Assembly: GCA_016795035.1 (NCBI GenBank)
Contig: JAEUIT010000036.1
Span: forward strand, 25,826 to 89,825
Direction: 5' to 3'
DNA length: 64,000 nt
DNA from: Phycisphaerae bacterium
GTDB taxonomy: Bacteria > Planctomycetota > Phycisphaerae > Phycisphaerales > SM1A02
Shown here: positions 11,948 through 20,878 of the stretch, piece after piece
Layout: every line of letters starts with the position of its first letter
How positions within the stretch are numbered: the stretch's first letter is position 1
Program-made: the position numbers and the translations under genes
The notes under the pieces: generated by a model
Told to the model about the DNA's origin: nothing
Database searches by the model: none
What the model saw: only the letters and a program-made list of their open reading frames with translations

Positions 11948-13625
11948 GCAGCACCATGCCGCAGTCGTCGTCGCCGAGAAAGTGGCTCGGCCAGTCCGTG
12001 TCGCGCCGCAACGTGTAGATCGTCGGCCGCTTCCACACGCCAGAAACCACGCGGGTCTCGACCATCCACGGCTCGATCGCACGGGGGCCAACCGAAATGA
12101 CGGCTGCGACTGACGCCTGACGTCGAGGAACGTATCGAAGTCGCACCGTCTCACCCAACGTCGCGTCAAGCCTTCCGTCCGAAGGCGGAAGAATCGCCGT
12201 TCGCATGGGTGTCGGGCCATCGAAGGGCGTAAGCGCGACGAGAGGCTCCCACACGTCGCCACGCTCGATTTCAAAACTTCCGTCCCATCCGAGCGTCGAT
12301 TGCGTTTCTACCTCGAAATGCACGAACGCCCGAGTGCCGTCGCGATCGATTGCGACGAGAATGCGGCCCGAGCCCTCTCGAAGAGGCTCTCGATCCGGAT
12401 TCAGGACTGGTTCCAACGGACCCGGATCAGGCGACACATGCAGCTCGAAGCGGGACTCGCCGCATCGAATGGCAATCGAGGATGGACGCGTCACCTCGCC
12501 AGAGGAAACGGGAAACGTGCGCCGAAGCTCCCGATCCGGGACCGCGATGCCAGCGGACCATCGCACGACGATTTCGTGCGTACCGATACCCTGCGGCGCG
12601 AGGAACGCCCACCGCGACGGCATCGGAAACGCGTTTCCGCCGAGGCTCGCGACCGAGCGCCCGTCGACGAGGACGTCTTCGATCGCGCACCATCCATGGA
12701 GTGCATGATCCAGCCGCGCGGCCCCGACGACGACGAGCGAGCCCGGCAAGACGTTCGAAGGGCACGACACCCTCGGTTCGTCTCGGGATCCGAACAACGT
12801 GGAGATTGCTCGTGAGGCGGTGTCACGGCCGATGACGTCGCAGGCGACGGCCTCCGCGAAGGTGACAGCGACGGCATCGTCGAGCGCGAGCCTCCCGCTT
12901 CCCTCCCGCCATTCGACGATGCTCTCGATGGGCGGCAACGCTCGGCCGTCGACCGCTCCTACTTCAATCGCATTCATCAGGAGCGAGAGACTCTGGCGGA
13001 TACGAGTTCGTCGCGCCCTGCACCGGGGCGTCACCGACTCCTCGAAGACGACCGTCGGGTTCCCAAGCTCGATCTCCTCAAGTTCGCCTTTCGCAATGGC
13101 AACCAGGACGGCAGGGGGCAACGCCGCGCCAAGCAGCGGAGACGGAACCCAGCGAGCGACGGGAGCGGCATTCGCCGTGACCGTCTCAGTCTTGAGTACC
13201 GTCAACGCGTTGAAATCCCTGCCGCCCTCAGAGGTCCGCGAGCGTTCCTGGAGAAGCTGCGCGGAACGCGTGGTCGCTGCGGCGACAAGGGCCGTAGCTA
13301 CGCAAGCGACGACAAGCGACAACGGGACCACAAGTAGAACGGCGAGAGGCCGTCGCGGAAACCGGCTCCGAAGCGGCTGTGTTCGACCGACGAACATGAG
13401 TCCGCACTCGGGACATCGCGTCGGCTGTTGGTCGCCGTCGGACGCGACCACATGTCCGCACCGGCAGCAGGTCGGTCGTATGAGCGCCGGTCCGCCCCGG
13501 ACGCGGCGATAGAGGGTCGCCACGGTCAACGTGAGCGCGACACCGACGAGAACCGCGCCGGAGAGAACGAGGAGCCATAGGAGGAACTCGTTCGTGGCAC
13601 TTGCGGGCGTTGCCGCCATCGTCAT
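11940..13625 (-). CDS. Membrane protein with N-terminal zinc ribbon, unknown
   Basis: 561 residues. The start MTMAATPASATNEF is chosen because its ATGA overlaps the stop of the preceding gene. A transmembrane helix (LLWLLVLSGAVLVGVALTL) is followed by a zinc ribbon (CCRCGHV...CPECGLMF, about 50-75), a second helix near 95-118, and a large domain of about 430 residues with beta-rich character and no motif I know. The ribbon places the N-terminal loop in the cytoplasm and the large domain outside. It shares architecture with both neighbours and is probably part of the same complex or process. A shift in ribbon position from N-terminal here to C-terminal in the next gene suggests rearranged paralogues. 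Confidence 0.75.
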   Translation of the reverse strand: MTMAATPASATNEFLLWLLVLSGAVLVGVALTLTVATLYRRVRGGPALIRPTCCRCGHVVASDGDQQPTRCPECGLMFVGRTQPLRSRFPRRPLAVLLVVPLSLVVACVATALVAAATTRSAQLLQERSRTSEGGRDFNALTVLKTETVTANAAPVARWVPSPLLGAALPPAVLVAIAKGELEEIELGNPTVVFEESVTPRCRARRTRIRQSLSLLMNAIEVGAVDGRALPPIESIVEWREGSGRLALDDAVAVTFAEAVACDVIGRDTASRAISTLFGSRDEPRVSCPSNVLPGSLVVVGAARLDHALHGWCAIEDVLVDGRSVASLGGNAFPMPSRWAFLAPQGIGTHEIVVRWSAGIAVPDRELRRTFPVSSGEVTRPSSIAIRCGESRFELHVSPDPGPLEPVLNPDREPLREGSGRILVAIDRDGTRAFVHFEVETQSTLGWDGSFEIERGDVWEPLVALTPFDGPTPMRTAILPPSDGRLDATLGETVRLRYVPRRQASVAAVISVGPRAIEPWMVETRVVSGVWKRPTIYTLRRDTDWPSHFLGDDDCGMVLHE

Positions 13626-14713
13626 GGCGTGTCTCTCCCATCGGGCACCACGATCGCTCGGCATGTCCCGGGCGCCACGAAGGTCTCGATGCCCCATGCC
13701 TCGGGCGGGTCGTCATTGACGCGCTCGTCCTCAAGCATCGCGCGACCTGTATCGAGAGTCGCGCCGATGAACCGGACTTCGACGACATTCGCTGCCGCCA
13801 GTCGCTCGAACGGGACATGCAGTCGTAGATCGCCAAGATAGAGCATGCGTCGAGCTTTCGCTGGCCGCCGATCAATGCGCCATTCGCCTTCGATGGACCA
13901 CGGAACCGCCACCCCGTCCACCGTGACCTCCTCGATCCGTGCGACCCAGCTCCCCTCGACGGGCGCACGCACGTCCATCGACGCGATTCCCTCGCCTGTC
14001 GTCGCGTCGCGCTCAACGGTGAACTTGGGCGCGGCCAAGGCGAGATACGCCTCGCCGCCTAGGGGACCGGCTTCTCTGGCGAGGGACATCAATGGGTAGA
14101 TCAGCGGCGCTTCAAAGCCCCCCCACGAGCTCTGGACGGCGTTACTGAAGGCAACCCTCAAGGCCGCTGGACTTGCTGCGACCGCCTTCAGGCATCGAGC
14201 GGCGTCGTCGGGTGTAAGCGTGCCCGTACGCACCCGATTCGAAATCGCGGACAACGCGGCGACCGGCGCCGCAGGGGCGAGGGCGATCAGCGTTCGCGTC
14301 GGAAGCAGATCGGCCATTCGCCCGCGCTTGGCGATCACTGGACCGCCGACGGCCGCGACGGCCACCGCCAACGCGAAGCACAGAAGACCAAGGGTGAGTG
14401 AAACCGGCCGACGCCCCCGGAGTGGACCGTCGTGCGGCGGCACGCGCAGTCGAGCGGTCGTCATCTCGTTTGGAGGTCCGCCGACGATTGCGCCGCACTC
14501 GCACGCCGCGGGAACACGGGACGCAAGCTGCTGGACGTCGCGCCCGCATCGGCAGACAACGCGACTTCGATCGAGCCGCCGTGTCAGGCCTCTCGCGAGA
14601 AGGAGCGACGCCGCGACGATGAGCGCGGTCAGTGTCACTATGAAGATGGGATCAGGGGTCCATTGCACGCGAGTAGCAACTGTAGCCGCGAGGGTGACGT
14701 TCCCACCTTCCAC
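13622..14713 (-). CDS. Membrane protein with Cys-rich loop, unknown
   Basis: 363 residues from a GTG start (MEGGNVTLA), first gene of the unit. Transmembrane helices lie at about 22-40 and 108-128, with the Cys pairs CRCGRD...CECGAI between them (about 54-77), a degenerate zinc-ribbon-like loop. The C-terminal ectodomain of about 230 residues has alternating hydrophobic strands. It is linked by an ATGA overlap to the next gene. I cannot assign a function; likely a paralogue of the two genes that follow. Confidence 0.72.
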   Translation of the reverse strand: MEGGNVTLAATVATRVQWTPDPIFIVTLTALIVAASLLLARGLTRRLDRSRVVCRCGRDVQQLASRVPAACECGAIVGGPPNEMTTARLRVPPHDGPLRGRRPVSLTLGLLCFALAVAVAAVGGPVIAKRGRMADLLPTRTLIALAPAAPVAALSAISNRVRTGTLTPDDAARCLKAVAASPAALRVAFSNAVQSSWGGFEAPLIYPLMSLAREAGPLGGEAYLALAAPKFTVERDATTGEGIASMDVRAPVEGSWVARIEEVTVDGVAVPWSIEGEWRIDRRPAKARRMLYLGDLRLHVPFERLAAANVVEVRFIGATLDTGRAMLEDERVNDDPPEAWGIETFVAPGTCRAIVVPDGRDTP

Positions 14714-14872
14714 GTTGCAGCTTGCGCCAAGGTGCCATCACGACCCGCCGCGCGCCGCACGCTTGCGGAACACCCGGCGACCGGCCAGCGGTCCGGCCGC
14801 GCTCCCCCACCTCGGTCCAGCGCTCTTTTTCCGCTGCGCCGCCCGCGACGTCGCACCCGGCCAGCGCCCGAC

Positions 14873-14900
14873 TTGCACTCCTCGCCCGGGTCGCTACACT
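14873..14900 (+). promoter_or_regulatory. Promoter of tRNA-Lys
   Basis: TTGCAC (14873-14878), 16-base spacer, TACACT (14895-14900). Transcription would start near 14907, about 15 bases before the mature tRNA. The same TACACT box appears before trigger factor. Confidence 0.65.
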
Positions 14901-14921
14901 CCTCCGCCTTCTCGATTTCAC

Positions 14922-14994
<73 letters not shown>

Positions 14995-15126
14995 TTGACG
15001 GACGCAGCGGTGAACTGATGGCACGCTCGACCCGGCGCCCCCCCGGACGCGACGGTGGTGGCTCGCGGCGTGTGTAGACGTGCGGCCACGTCTGCCGCGC
15101 GTTTCCGCCAGCGGACCCGGACGTGA

Positions 15127-15155
15127 GGGAGGCCCTCGCGACTCAGCGGCCTCCC
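15127..15155. terminator. Possible bidirectional terminator, tRNA-Lys / arsM
   Basis: GGGAGGCC (15127-15134) and GGCCTCCC (15148-15155) form an 8-bp stem with a 13-base loop between two convergent transcripts. A second hairpin, AGACGTG/CACGTCT with a 4-base loop, lies at 15076-15093. Neither is followed by a clear T-run, so efficiency is uncertain. Confidence 0.4.
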
Positions 15156-15197
15156 CCCCTCTCCCCGAATTCTCGCGCTATCCGCCTTGGTGCGCAC

Positions 15198-16190
15198 TCA
15201 CCCCTTCCGCGCCGTCAGATCAAGGCTCGTGATGAAGTCGCTCGGCTTCGTCCCCTTCGGCAGGTTCTGGGTGATGCGGAGGTACAGCGGGTCGTCCCAG
15301 TTCGTCAGCGCGTCGACATAGCCCGACTTCGACTCGAGGACGAGGTCGACGAGCCCGGCGGCGGTCGCCATCGAGCGCGTCTCCTCGACGAGCGCAGCGC
15401 CGGCAATGCAGCCGACGAGCGCCTCGACATCCTGGCGCACCGACTCCGGCAGCGGACGCAGGAGCGCGAGGTCCGACACCGCGACGCGACCGCCCGGCTT
15501 GAGCACGCGGGCGATCTCGCGCCAGACGCGCGGCTTGTCGGGCGAGAGGTTGAGCACGCAGTTCGAGATGACGACGTCGACGCTCGCGTCGGCGACGGGA
15601 AGATGCTCGATCTCGCCGAGACGGAACTCCACGTTGCTGAGGCCGGTCTTCTCGCGGTAGATCGCCATGTTCTGCCGCGCCTTCGCGAGCATTTCAGACG
15701 TCATGTCGACGCCGATCACGCGGCCGGTCGGCCCCACCTTTGGGCCGGCGACGAAGCAGTCGAAGCCGCCGCCGGAGCCGAGGTCGAGCACGACCTCGCC
15801 GGGCTTGAGCGACGCGATCGCGGTCGGGTTGCCGCACGACAGGCCGAGGTTCGCGGCGTCGGGCGTCGACGCTAACTCCTCGCTGGAGTAGCCGATGGCC
15901 GCGGCGAGCGCGTCGGGCGTGAAGGTCGCGGGGCCGCAGCAGCCGCCGCCGCAGCACGAACTCGCGGCCGGCGTCTTCGACGGCTCGGCCGTTTTCGTCG
16001 CCGACCAGGAGCCCGCCTCGGCGATCTTGGCGTAGCCCTCGCGGACTTGCTCACGGACGCCGTGCGCATTCGCGGGGGCGGCGATCGCCGTAGGCGCCTT
16101 CGACGCCGACGTGGCCGCAGGCATCTTCGATGCCGGGGTGCAGCAGTCGTCGGAACAGCAGGTACGGCGGGTCGGTTGCTTCTCGTTCAT
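15198..16190 (-). CDS. arsM: Arsenite S-adenosylmethionine methyltransferase
   Basis: 330 residues. It methylates As(III) to mono-, di- and trimethylated, partly volatile arsenicals in the cytoplasm. SAM-binding motif [13 protein letters not shown], is near residue 120, with the acidic GVDM that ends strand 2 further on. Cysteines expected to hold As(III) are present in SCGNP (about 103), ISNCVLNL (about 195) and VGCIAGA (about 245), matching the family's conserved set. The N-terminus adds Cys clusters ([19 protein letters not shown]) that may capture metalloid. The start MNEKQP is the first ATG after the arsC stop, 2 bases away, in the operon arsR-arsC-arsM. Confidence 0.93.
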   Translation of the reverse strand: MNEKQPTRRTCCSDDCCTPASKMPAATSASKAPTAIAAPANAHGVREQVREGYAKIAEAGSWSATKTAEPSKTPAASSCCGGGCCGPATFTPDALAAAIGYSSEELASTPDAANLGLSCGNPTAIASLKPGEVVLDLGSGGGFDCFVAGPKVGPTGRVIGVDMTSEMLAKARQNMAIYREKTGLSNVEFRLGEIEHLPVADASVDVVISNCVLNLSPDKPRVWREIARVLKPGGRVAVSDLALLRPLPESVRQDVEALVGCIAGAALVEETRSMATAAGLVDLVLESKSGYVDALTNWDDPLYLRITQNLPKGTKPSDFITSLDLTARKG

Positions 16191-16192
16191 GG

Positions 16193-16696
16193 TCAATGCG
16201 CTTTCTGCGTCCCGATGCGGGGCGCGTTGGTGTTGTGCTCCACGTTGCCGCCCGTCGCCTTCGCGACGAACGCCGGCAGCGTGCGGATGAAATCCCGAAT
16301 CTCGTCGCGGACGCGGCGGTAGTGCGGCATCGCCTCGTCGTCGTTCGCGGCCTCGCGGGCCAAGTGCGGCGGGTCGTCGAAGCCGACGTGCACCACGCGT
16401 GTCGCGCCGGGAAAGACCGGACACGACTGATGCGCCGAGTCGCACACGGTGACGACGACGTCGATCGGCCCCATGCCCCGCAACTCCTCGACGCGCTTCG
16501 ACGACTGCGCCGAAATGTCGATGCCCGCCTCCCCCATCGCCCGCACTGCGAGGCGATTCAGGGTCGACGGCGCGGTGCCGGCGGAGACGGCGTCGAGCGC
16601 ATCGCCGTGCATGGCCCGGGCCCAGCCCTCCGCCATCTGGCTGCGGCAGGAGTTGCCCGTGCAGAGGAAGAGGACTCGCGGTCGTTCACTCGCCAC
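16193..16696 (-). CDS. arsC: Arsenate reductase, thioredoxin-coupled low-MW phosphatase type
   Basis: Reduces As(V) to As(III) for methylation by ArsM. The P-loop CTGNSCR (CX5R) sits at the N-terminus. Two further cysteines in VTVCDSAHQSC, spaced as in the relay pair of the pI258 ArsC family, predict a thioredoxin-coupled three-Cys cycle, and DDPP supplies the general-acid Asp. The GTG at 16696 is preferred: the arsR 3' end contributes GAGGAGG at ideal spacing and the genes overlap by 11 bases. An ATG at 16726 is the alternative and would add ten residues. No arsB or acr3 efflux gene lies nearby, so methylation may be the main output here. Confidence 0.92.
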   Translation of the reverse strand: MASERPRVLFLCTGNSCRSQMAEGWARAMHGDALDAVSAGTAPSTLNRLAVRAMGEAGIDISAQSSKRVEELRGMGPIDVVVTVCDSAHQSCPVFPGATRVVHVGFDDPPHLAREAANDDEAMPHYRRVRDEIRDFIRTLPAFVAKATGGNVEHNTNAPRIGTQKAH

Positions 16697-17075
16697 AGCA
16701 GCCTCCTCGTCGGCCCTTCGCGCCATTCGGGCAGCACTGTTCGAACGCGTCGGCCAGCGAGCGGAGCGTGACCGAGAGGTCGTGGAAGCGCACCTCGTAG
16801 CGCACGATGCGCCCTTCCTTCGACGAGCGGAGGATGCCCGCCCGCTCCATCATCGCGAGGTGCCGCGAGACGACGGAGAAGTCGACGTGACAGCATTCGG
16901 CGACCTCGCTCACCGAGCACGCGCGGCCGCATTTCGACAGGCAGCCGAGGAGTCGGACGCGCGTCGCGTCGCCGAGCGCCTTGAAGAAGGTCGGCGCAAG
17001 GAGCGCGTCGAGCGGGCTCGCGCAGCGCGCTGCCTGCTTCGGCGTCGACGGGCGTCGTTTGCTTATTTGCACCAT
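16686..17075 (-). CDS. arsR: ArsR-family arsenite-responsive repressor
   Basis: 129-residue winged-helix repressor. ALGDATRVRLLGCL begins the DNA-binding domain, and the recognition helix carries SVVSRHLAMM. Cysteines at CLSKCGRACS, ECCHVDFS and the C-terminal CCPN...GGCCGE are candidates for an As(III) site, although the classical ELCVCDL motif is not present. The C-terminal Cys cluster resembles other environmental ArsR groups. It should leave DNA when arsenite binds. The start codon sits inside a 7-bp inverted repeat, which supports autoregulation. It is divergent from the histidine kinase gene. Confidence 0.92.
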   Translation of the reverse strand: MVQISKRRPSTPKQAARCASPLDALLAPTFFKALGDATRVRLLGCLSKCGRACSVSEVAECCHVDFSVVSRHLAMMERAGILRSSKEGRIVRYEVRFHDLSVTLRSLADAFEQCCPNGAKGRRGGCCGE

Positions 17076-17084
17076 GATGCAAAT
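17065..17084. promoter_or_regulatory. Likely ArsR operator over the arsR start codon
   Basis: ATTTGCA (17065-17071) and TGCAAAT (17078-17084) form a perfect inverted repeat around the arsR ATG (17073-17075). The site is AT-rich against a very GC-rich background. Its length and dyad are consistent with ArsR/SmtB dimer binding. Bound repressor would block early transcription or initiation at arsR. Confidence 0.6.
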
Positions 17085-17208
17085 GTACTGCGAGGTCGAG
17101 GGCGATGCAAGCGCCGGCTCACGACTTCGGGTCGGACGGGATGCGGCCGACGCGGAATGCGCGGGCGAGCGCCGAATCCCGAAGGATCGGCGAGGTTCCA
17201 CGTGGGGC

Positions 17209-19632
17209 ATGCGGGATCTGCCCGAAGGATTTACGCTCTCCGCACTTGTGATCGAGGCACTCGCGCCCCATCCGACGACGGCCCCCGCCTGGAACGGCGC
17301 CTGCGCGCTCGTCGTCGGCGCGGTGCCGGCCCGCGCGACGGCCTCGGGGCAAGTGCAGCGCACGACGATCGTCGCGGTCCTGGTCGCGGTCGCGCTCCTC
17401 GCGCTCGTCGCCGCCACGCTCTTGCGCCGCCGCGAGAGCGAACGCCGGCCGGCGGGCGGCTCGACCGGCCCCGTCACGCTCGTGCCCGACGAGACGATGC
17501 AGTCGCTCGCCGGCATCGGCGAGACGGTCCTCATCTACATGCTCCGCTTCGGTGCCGACGGCCGGCTCGTCGGCCACTGCGCCGCGTCGCCGAAACTCTT
17601 CGGCCCCGTGCTCGAGGCGCTCCGCTCGAACGGCAAGGCGCTACTCGACCTCGTTCACCCGGATGACCGCGCGACGTACGAGGCGGCCTTCGCGGCCCGC
17701 ACGTCGACGACCGGGCGCGGCGTGCGCGAGCCCTTCGACATCCAGTACCGGATCCGCGCGACGGACGGCTCCTGGCGCTGGCTGCACGAGCGCGTGCGCC
17801 CCGCGACGACGGCGAGCGGACAAGGCGACGCGTCGTGGGAGTCGGTCATCGTCGATTTCACGGAGCGGCGCGCGGGTGAAGACCGGCAGCAGTACCTCCT
17901 CGACCTGCAACGTCTGGCGACGCGCGTTCTCGAGACATTCCTCCGCTCCGACGACCTCGATCGCGGCATCGAGTCGATGCTCGGCGCCGCCGGCTCCGCG
18001 TTGCAGCTCTCGCGCGTCTCGTTCGTGCGACTCGATGCCGACGTGCGCGAGGCGACGGTGGTCCGCGAGTGGGTCGCGCCGGGATTTCCGAGCGCACGCA
18101 CGCGGCGGCAGGTGCAGCAGCTCGACAAGACCGGCTGGTGGGTGCCGAACGCGAAGCTCGGGAAGCCGAGCGTCTTCCGCCGCGAGGATGCGGGCCTCGG
18201 CCTCATCGCCGTCGCGCGCTCGATCCACGAGGAAGTGCTCGCGATGCTCGTCGTTCCCGTGCTCGTGCACGGCACGCTCCGCGCGGCGCTCGTCTTCGAG
18301 GACCTCGTGGCCGCCCGGCGCTTTCGGCGCGAGGAGATCTCGACGGCGCAGACGCTCGCCTTCGCCGTCGTGCGCGGCATGGAGCGGCAGGAGACGTCGG
18401 CGGAACGACGGCGCGTCGAAGGCCTGCAACGCACGCTCGAACGCTCGGAGCTTGTGGCGCAGCTCGCGGGCGGCATCGCGCACGACTTCAACAACGTGCT
18501 CTTCGCGGTCCGCGGCCAGATCCAGATCCTGCGGAAGCGCGTGAGCGACGAGGAAACGCTCGAGGCGCTTTCGCGCATCGAGTCCGCGATCGCGGGCGCG
18601 TCCGAGATGGTCACGGGCATCCGCCGCGCGCACCGCGGCGAGGAGGAGCCGCTTCTCCCGACGGCGCTCGTCCCCGCCCTCGAGGACGCCTGCCGGCTCG
18701 TGGCCCGCCTACTCCCCGACTCGATCGCGCTCGAGCGCGAGCTCGGCACGGACGAGAGCGCGCACGTGCTCTCGTCGCCGCAACGCATCCAGCAACTGGT
18801 GCTGAACCTCGCGCTCAACGCCCGCGACGCCATCGCGACGGACGTGCGCGGCCGCATTCGCGTGCGCGTGCGCCGCGCGCCCGACGGGCCGCGCGGGCCG
18901 ATGGCGATCGTCGAGGTCGACGACACCGGCCCGGGCATTCCGCCGCCGCTGCGCGAGCAGGCGCTCAAGCCGTTCTTCACGACGAAGGCCGGGCGCGGCG
19001 CGGGCAGCGGCACCGGCATGGGGCTTTCGATCTGCCAACGCGTCGCGAAGGAGGCGGGCGGCACGCTCACCCTCGACTCCTCGAGCGACCTCGGCGGGCT
19101 TCGCGTGCTCGTCTCCTTTCCGATCGTGCCGGCGGCGCCCGAAGCCGCGGCGGACGCCGATCCCGCGTCGTTCGCCGACGCCGTCCACGACGCCGCGGAC
19201 CGGGATCGCGAGGTGGACAATGCCGAGACCGACGACTCCGCGTTGCAGGAAGGCTCCGACGGCGCGTTCGCGCAGATCGGCTGCGCGCTCGTCGTCGAGG
19301 ACGATCCCGCGGTGCGCCGCATCCTCGCGCACTCGCTTGCGGCGAGCGACGTCGAGGTCCTCGAGCGCACCGTCGCCGACGACCTGGACGCCTACATCCG
19401 CGAGAGCCCGATGACGATCGATCTCATCGTGATGGATGTCGACCTTCCGGGCACCTCGGGCATGGAGGCGGCGCGGCGCCTGCGCGCCGCCGGCTGTGCG
19501 ATCCCGATCGTGTTCGTCACGGGCGGGACCGCGGAGTTCGATCCGTCGCTCGCGCCGGCGACGCTCTTGCGGAAGCCGTTTCCGATCGAGGCGTTGCCGC
19601 GCGCCGTCGCGAAGCTGATGGCGCGTCCGTGA
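17209..19632 (+). CDS. Hybrid sensor histidine kinase (TM-PAS-GAF-HisKA-HATPase-receiver)
   Basis: 807 residues with the start at MRDLPEGF. One clear membrane helix (TTIVAVLVAVALLALVAATLL, about 46-66) is followed by a PAS domain with PAC segment (about 90-225; DGSWRWLHERV), a GAF domain (about 240-400), the phospho-acceptor H box GGIAHDFNN (His about 425), ATP-binding N box NLALNARDA, G1 DDTGPGIP and G2 GTGMGLSI, and a C-terminal receiver with acidic VVEDD, phospho-Asp in MDVDLPG (about 743) and Lys in RKPFP. The signal is unknown. It faces arsR across 133 bp, but no metal motif links it to arsenic. Its last 116 bases overlap hisD on the other strand. Confidence 0.9.
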   Translation: MRDLPEGFTLSALVIEALAPHPTTAPAWNGACALVVGAVPARATASGQVQRTTIVAVLVAVALLALVAATLLRRRESERRPAGGSTGPVTLVPDETMQSLAGIGETVLIYMLRFGADGRLVGHCAASPKLFGPVLEALRSNGKALLDLVHPDDRATYEAAFAARTSTTGRGVREPFDIQYRIRATDGSWRWLHERVRPATTASGQGDASWESVIVDFTERRAGEDRQQYLLDLQRLATRVLETFLRSDDLDRGIESMLGAAGSALQLSRVSFVRLDADVREATVVREWVAPGFPSARTRRQVQQLDKTGWWVPNAKLGKPSVFRREDAGLGLIAVARSIHEEVLAMLVVPVLVHGTLRAALVFEDLVAARRFRREEISTAQTLAFAVVRGMERQETSAERRRVEGLQRTLERSELVAQLAGGIAHDFNNVLFAVRGQIQILRKRVSDEETLEALSRIESAIAGASEMVTGIRRAHRGEEEPLLPTALVPALEDACRLVARLLPDSIALERELGTDESAHVLSSPQRIQQLVLNLALNARDAIATDVRGRIRVRVRRAPDGPRGPMAIVEVDDTGPGIPPPLREQALKPFFTTKAGRGAGSGTGMGLSICQRVAKEAGGTLTLDSSSDLGGLRVLVSFPIVPAAPEAAADADPASFADAVHDAADRDREVDNAETDDSALQEGSDGAFAQIGCALVVEDDPAVRRILAHSLAASDVEVLERTVADDLDAYIRESPMTIDLIVMDVDLPGTSGMEAARRLRAAGCAIPIVFVTGGTAEFDPSLAPATLLRKPFPIEALPRAVAKLMARP

Positions 19633-20878
19633 GCCGGAGCGCGGCGCTCGCGGCGTGCGCCGCGAGGCCCTCGAGGTGCGCCAGCCGCACGGTGTCGCGC
19701 GCTACCGCGGCGCGCACGGCGCCCGACGCATACGGACGGAGACGCACGAAGTCGAGGACGGAAAGCCCTTGGCTCGTGCGCGCGGCGCCGCCGGTCGGCA
19801 ACGTGTGGTTCGGCCCGATCCCGTAGTCGCCGAAGACCTCTGCCATCGGCGCGAGAAAGGCGGCGCCGTACGAGCGGCAGGCGCGGAGGAGTTCCGTCGG
19901 CCGCCGCGTCGCAACGGCGAGATGCTCCGGCGCGAGCGCGTCGGCCACGCGCGCCGCCTCCGCGCGCGACGCGACGACCGCGAAGCCCCCCCGCCGGAGC
20001 GCGCGCCGTGCGATCGTCGCCGTCGGCAACGTCGAGAGGAGCGCGTCGAGCCGCGCGCACGCCCGGATCGCCGCACGCCGACCGATCGAGACGAGCCACA
20101 CGGCGCTTGCCGGATCGTGCTCGGCCTGCGCGAGGAGATCGGCTGCAACGTGGTCGGGATCGGCCGTCTGGTCGGCGACGACGAGGAGCTCGCTCGGCCC
20201 CGCCAGCATGTCGATCGCGACGAGCCCGCGCTCGCGGAGGATCGCCTTCGCCGCCGTCACGTAGCGATTTCCTGGGCCGACGAGGACGTCGCACCGCGGG
20301 ATCTCGTCGTCGCCGCGCGCCAGGAGCGCAATCGCTTGCGCGCCACCGATCGCGAGGACGCGGTCGGCGCCCGCGAGCGCGGCGGCGGCGAGCATGGCAT
20401 CGACGGGCCGCGGCGACGCCGCGGTGACCGACGACACGCCGGCGACGCGGGCCGGGATCGCGGTCATCAGCGCCGACGACGGCAACGGATAGCGCCCGCC
20501 GGGGGCGTAGCAGCCCGCGGAGGCGAGCGGCACCACGCGGTGTCCGATCTCCGCGTTGCCGGTGCGGATGGTGAGGTCGGAGAGCGAGCGCCGCTGCGCC
20601 CGTGCGAAGCGCTCGATGCGCGCGGCGGCGCGGGCGAGCGCGTCCCGGTCCGCGCGGGCAAGGCGAGCCAGGCCGCGCAGGCAGTCGCGCCGATCGCGCA
20701 CGAGCGGCTCGCCGCGACCGAGTTCGCCGTGCCGTCGCGCCTCGCGCAGCGCGGCCGCCCTTCCGCCGCGGAGCACGCGGTCGACGATCGTCTCTGCCAC
20801 GCGGCGGGCCTCGGTGTCGACGGTGGCCGCGCCCGAACGACGAAGGGCCGCAGGCGCGCGTTCGGGGAAGGTGCTCAC
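19517..20878 (-). CDS. hisD: Histidinol dehydrogenase
   Basis: Catalyses the last two oxidations of histidine synthesis, L-histidinol to L-histidine, with NAD and Zn. 453 residues from a GTG that overlaps the hisIE stop (GTGA). Family motifs: CYAPGGRYPLPSS, VGPGNRYVTAAK, IDMLAGPSE, LAQAEHDP (Zn/catalytic region) and GIGPNHTLPTGG with the catalytic His. The final 35 or so residues are a basic, low-complexity tail that runs across the 3' end of the convergent kinase gene; most HisD proteins are shorter (about 430). It is the last gene of the operon. Confidence 0.95.
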   Translation of the reverse strand: MSTFPERAPAALRRSGAATVDTEARRVAETIVDRVLRGGRAAALREARRHGELGRGEPLVRDRRDCLRGLARLARADRDALARAAARIERFARAQRRSLSDLTIRTGNAEIGHRVVPLASAGCYAPGGRYPLPSSALMTAIPARVAGVSSVTAASPRPVDAMLAAAALAGADRVLAIGGAQAIALLARGDDEIPRCDVLVGPGNRYVTAAKAILRERGLVAIDMLAGPSELLVVADQTADPDHVAADLLAQAEHDPASAVWLVSIGRRAAIRACARLDALLSTLPTATIARRALRRGGFAVVASRAEAARVADALAPEHLAVATRRPTELLRACRSYGAAFLAPMAEVFGDYGIGPNHTLPTGGAARTSQGLSVLDFVRLRPYASGAVRAAVARDTVRLAHLEGLAAHAASAALRLTDAPSASRRRAATPRSETASARASPARATDRTPRSRP

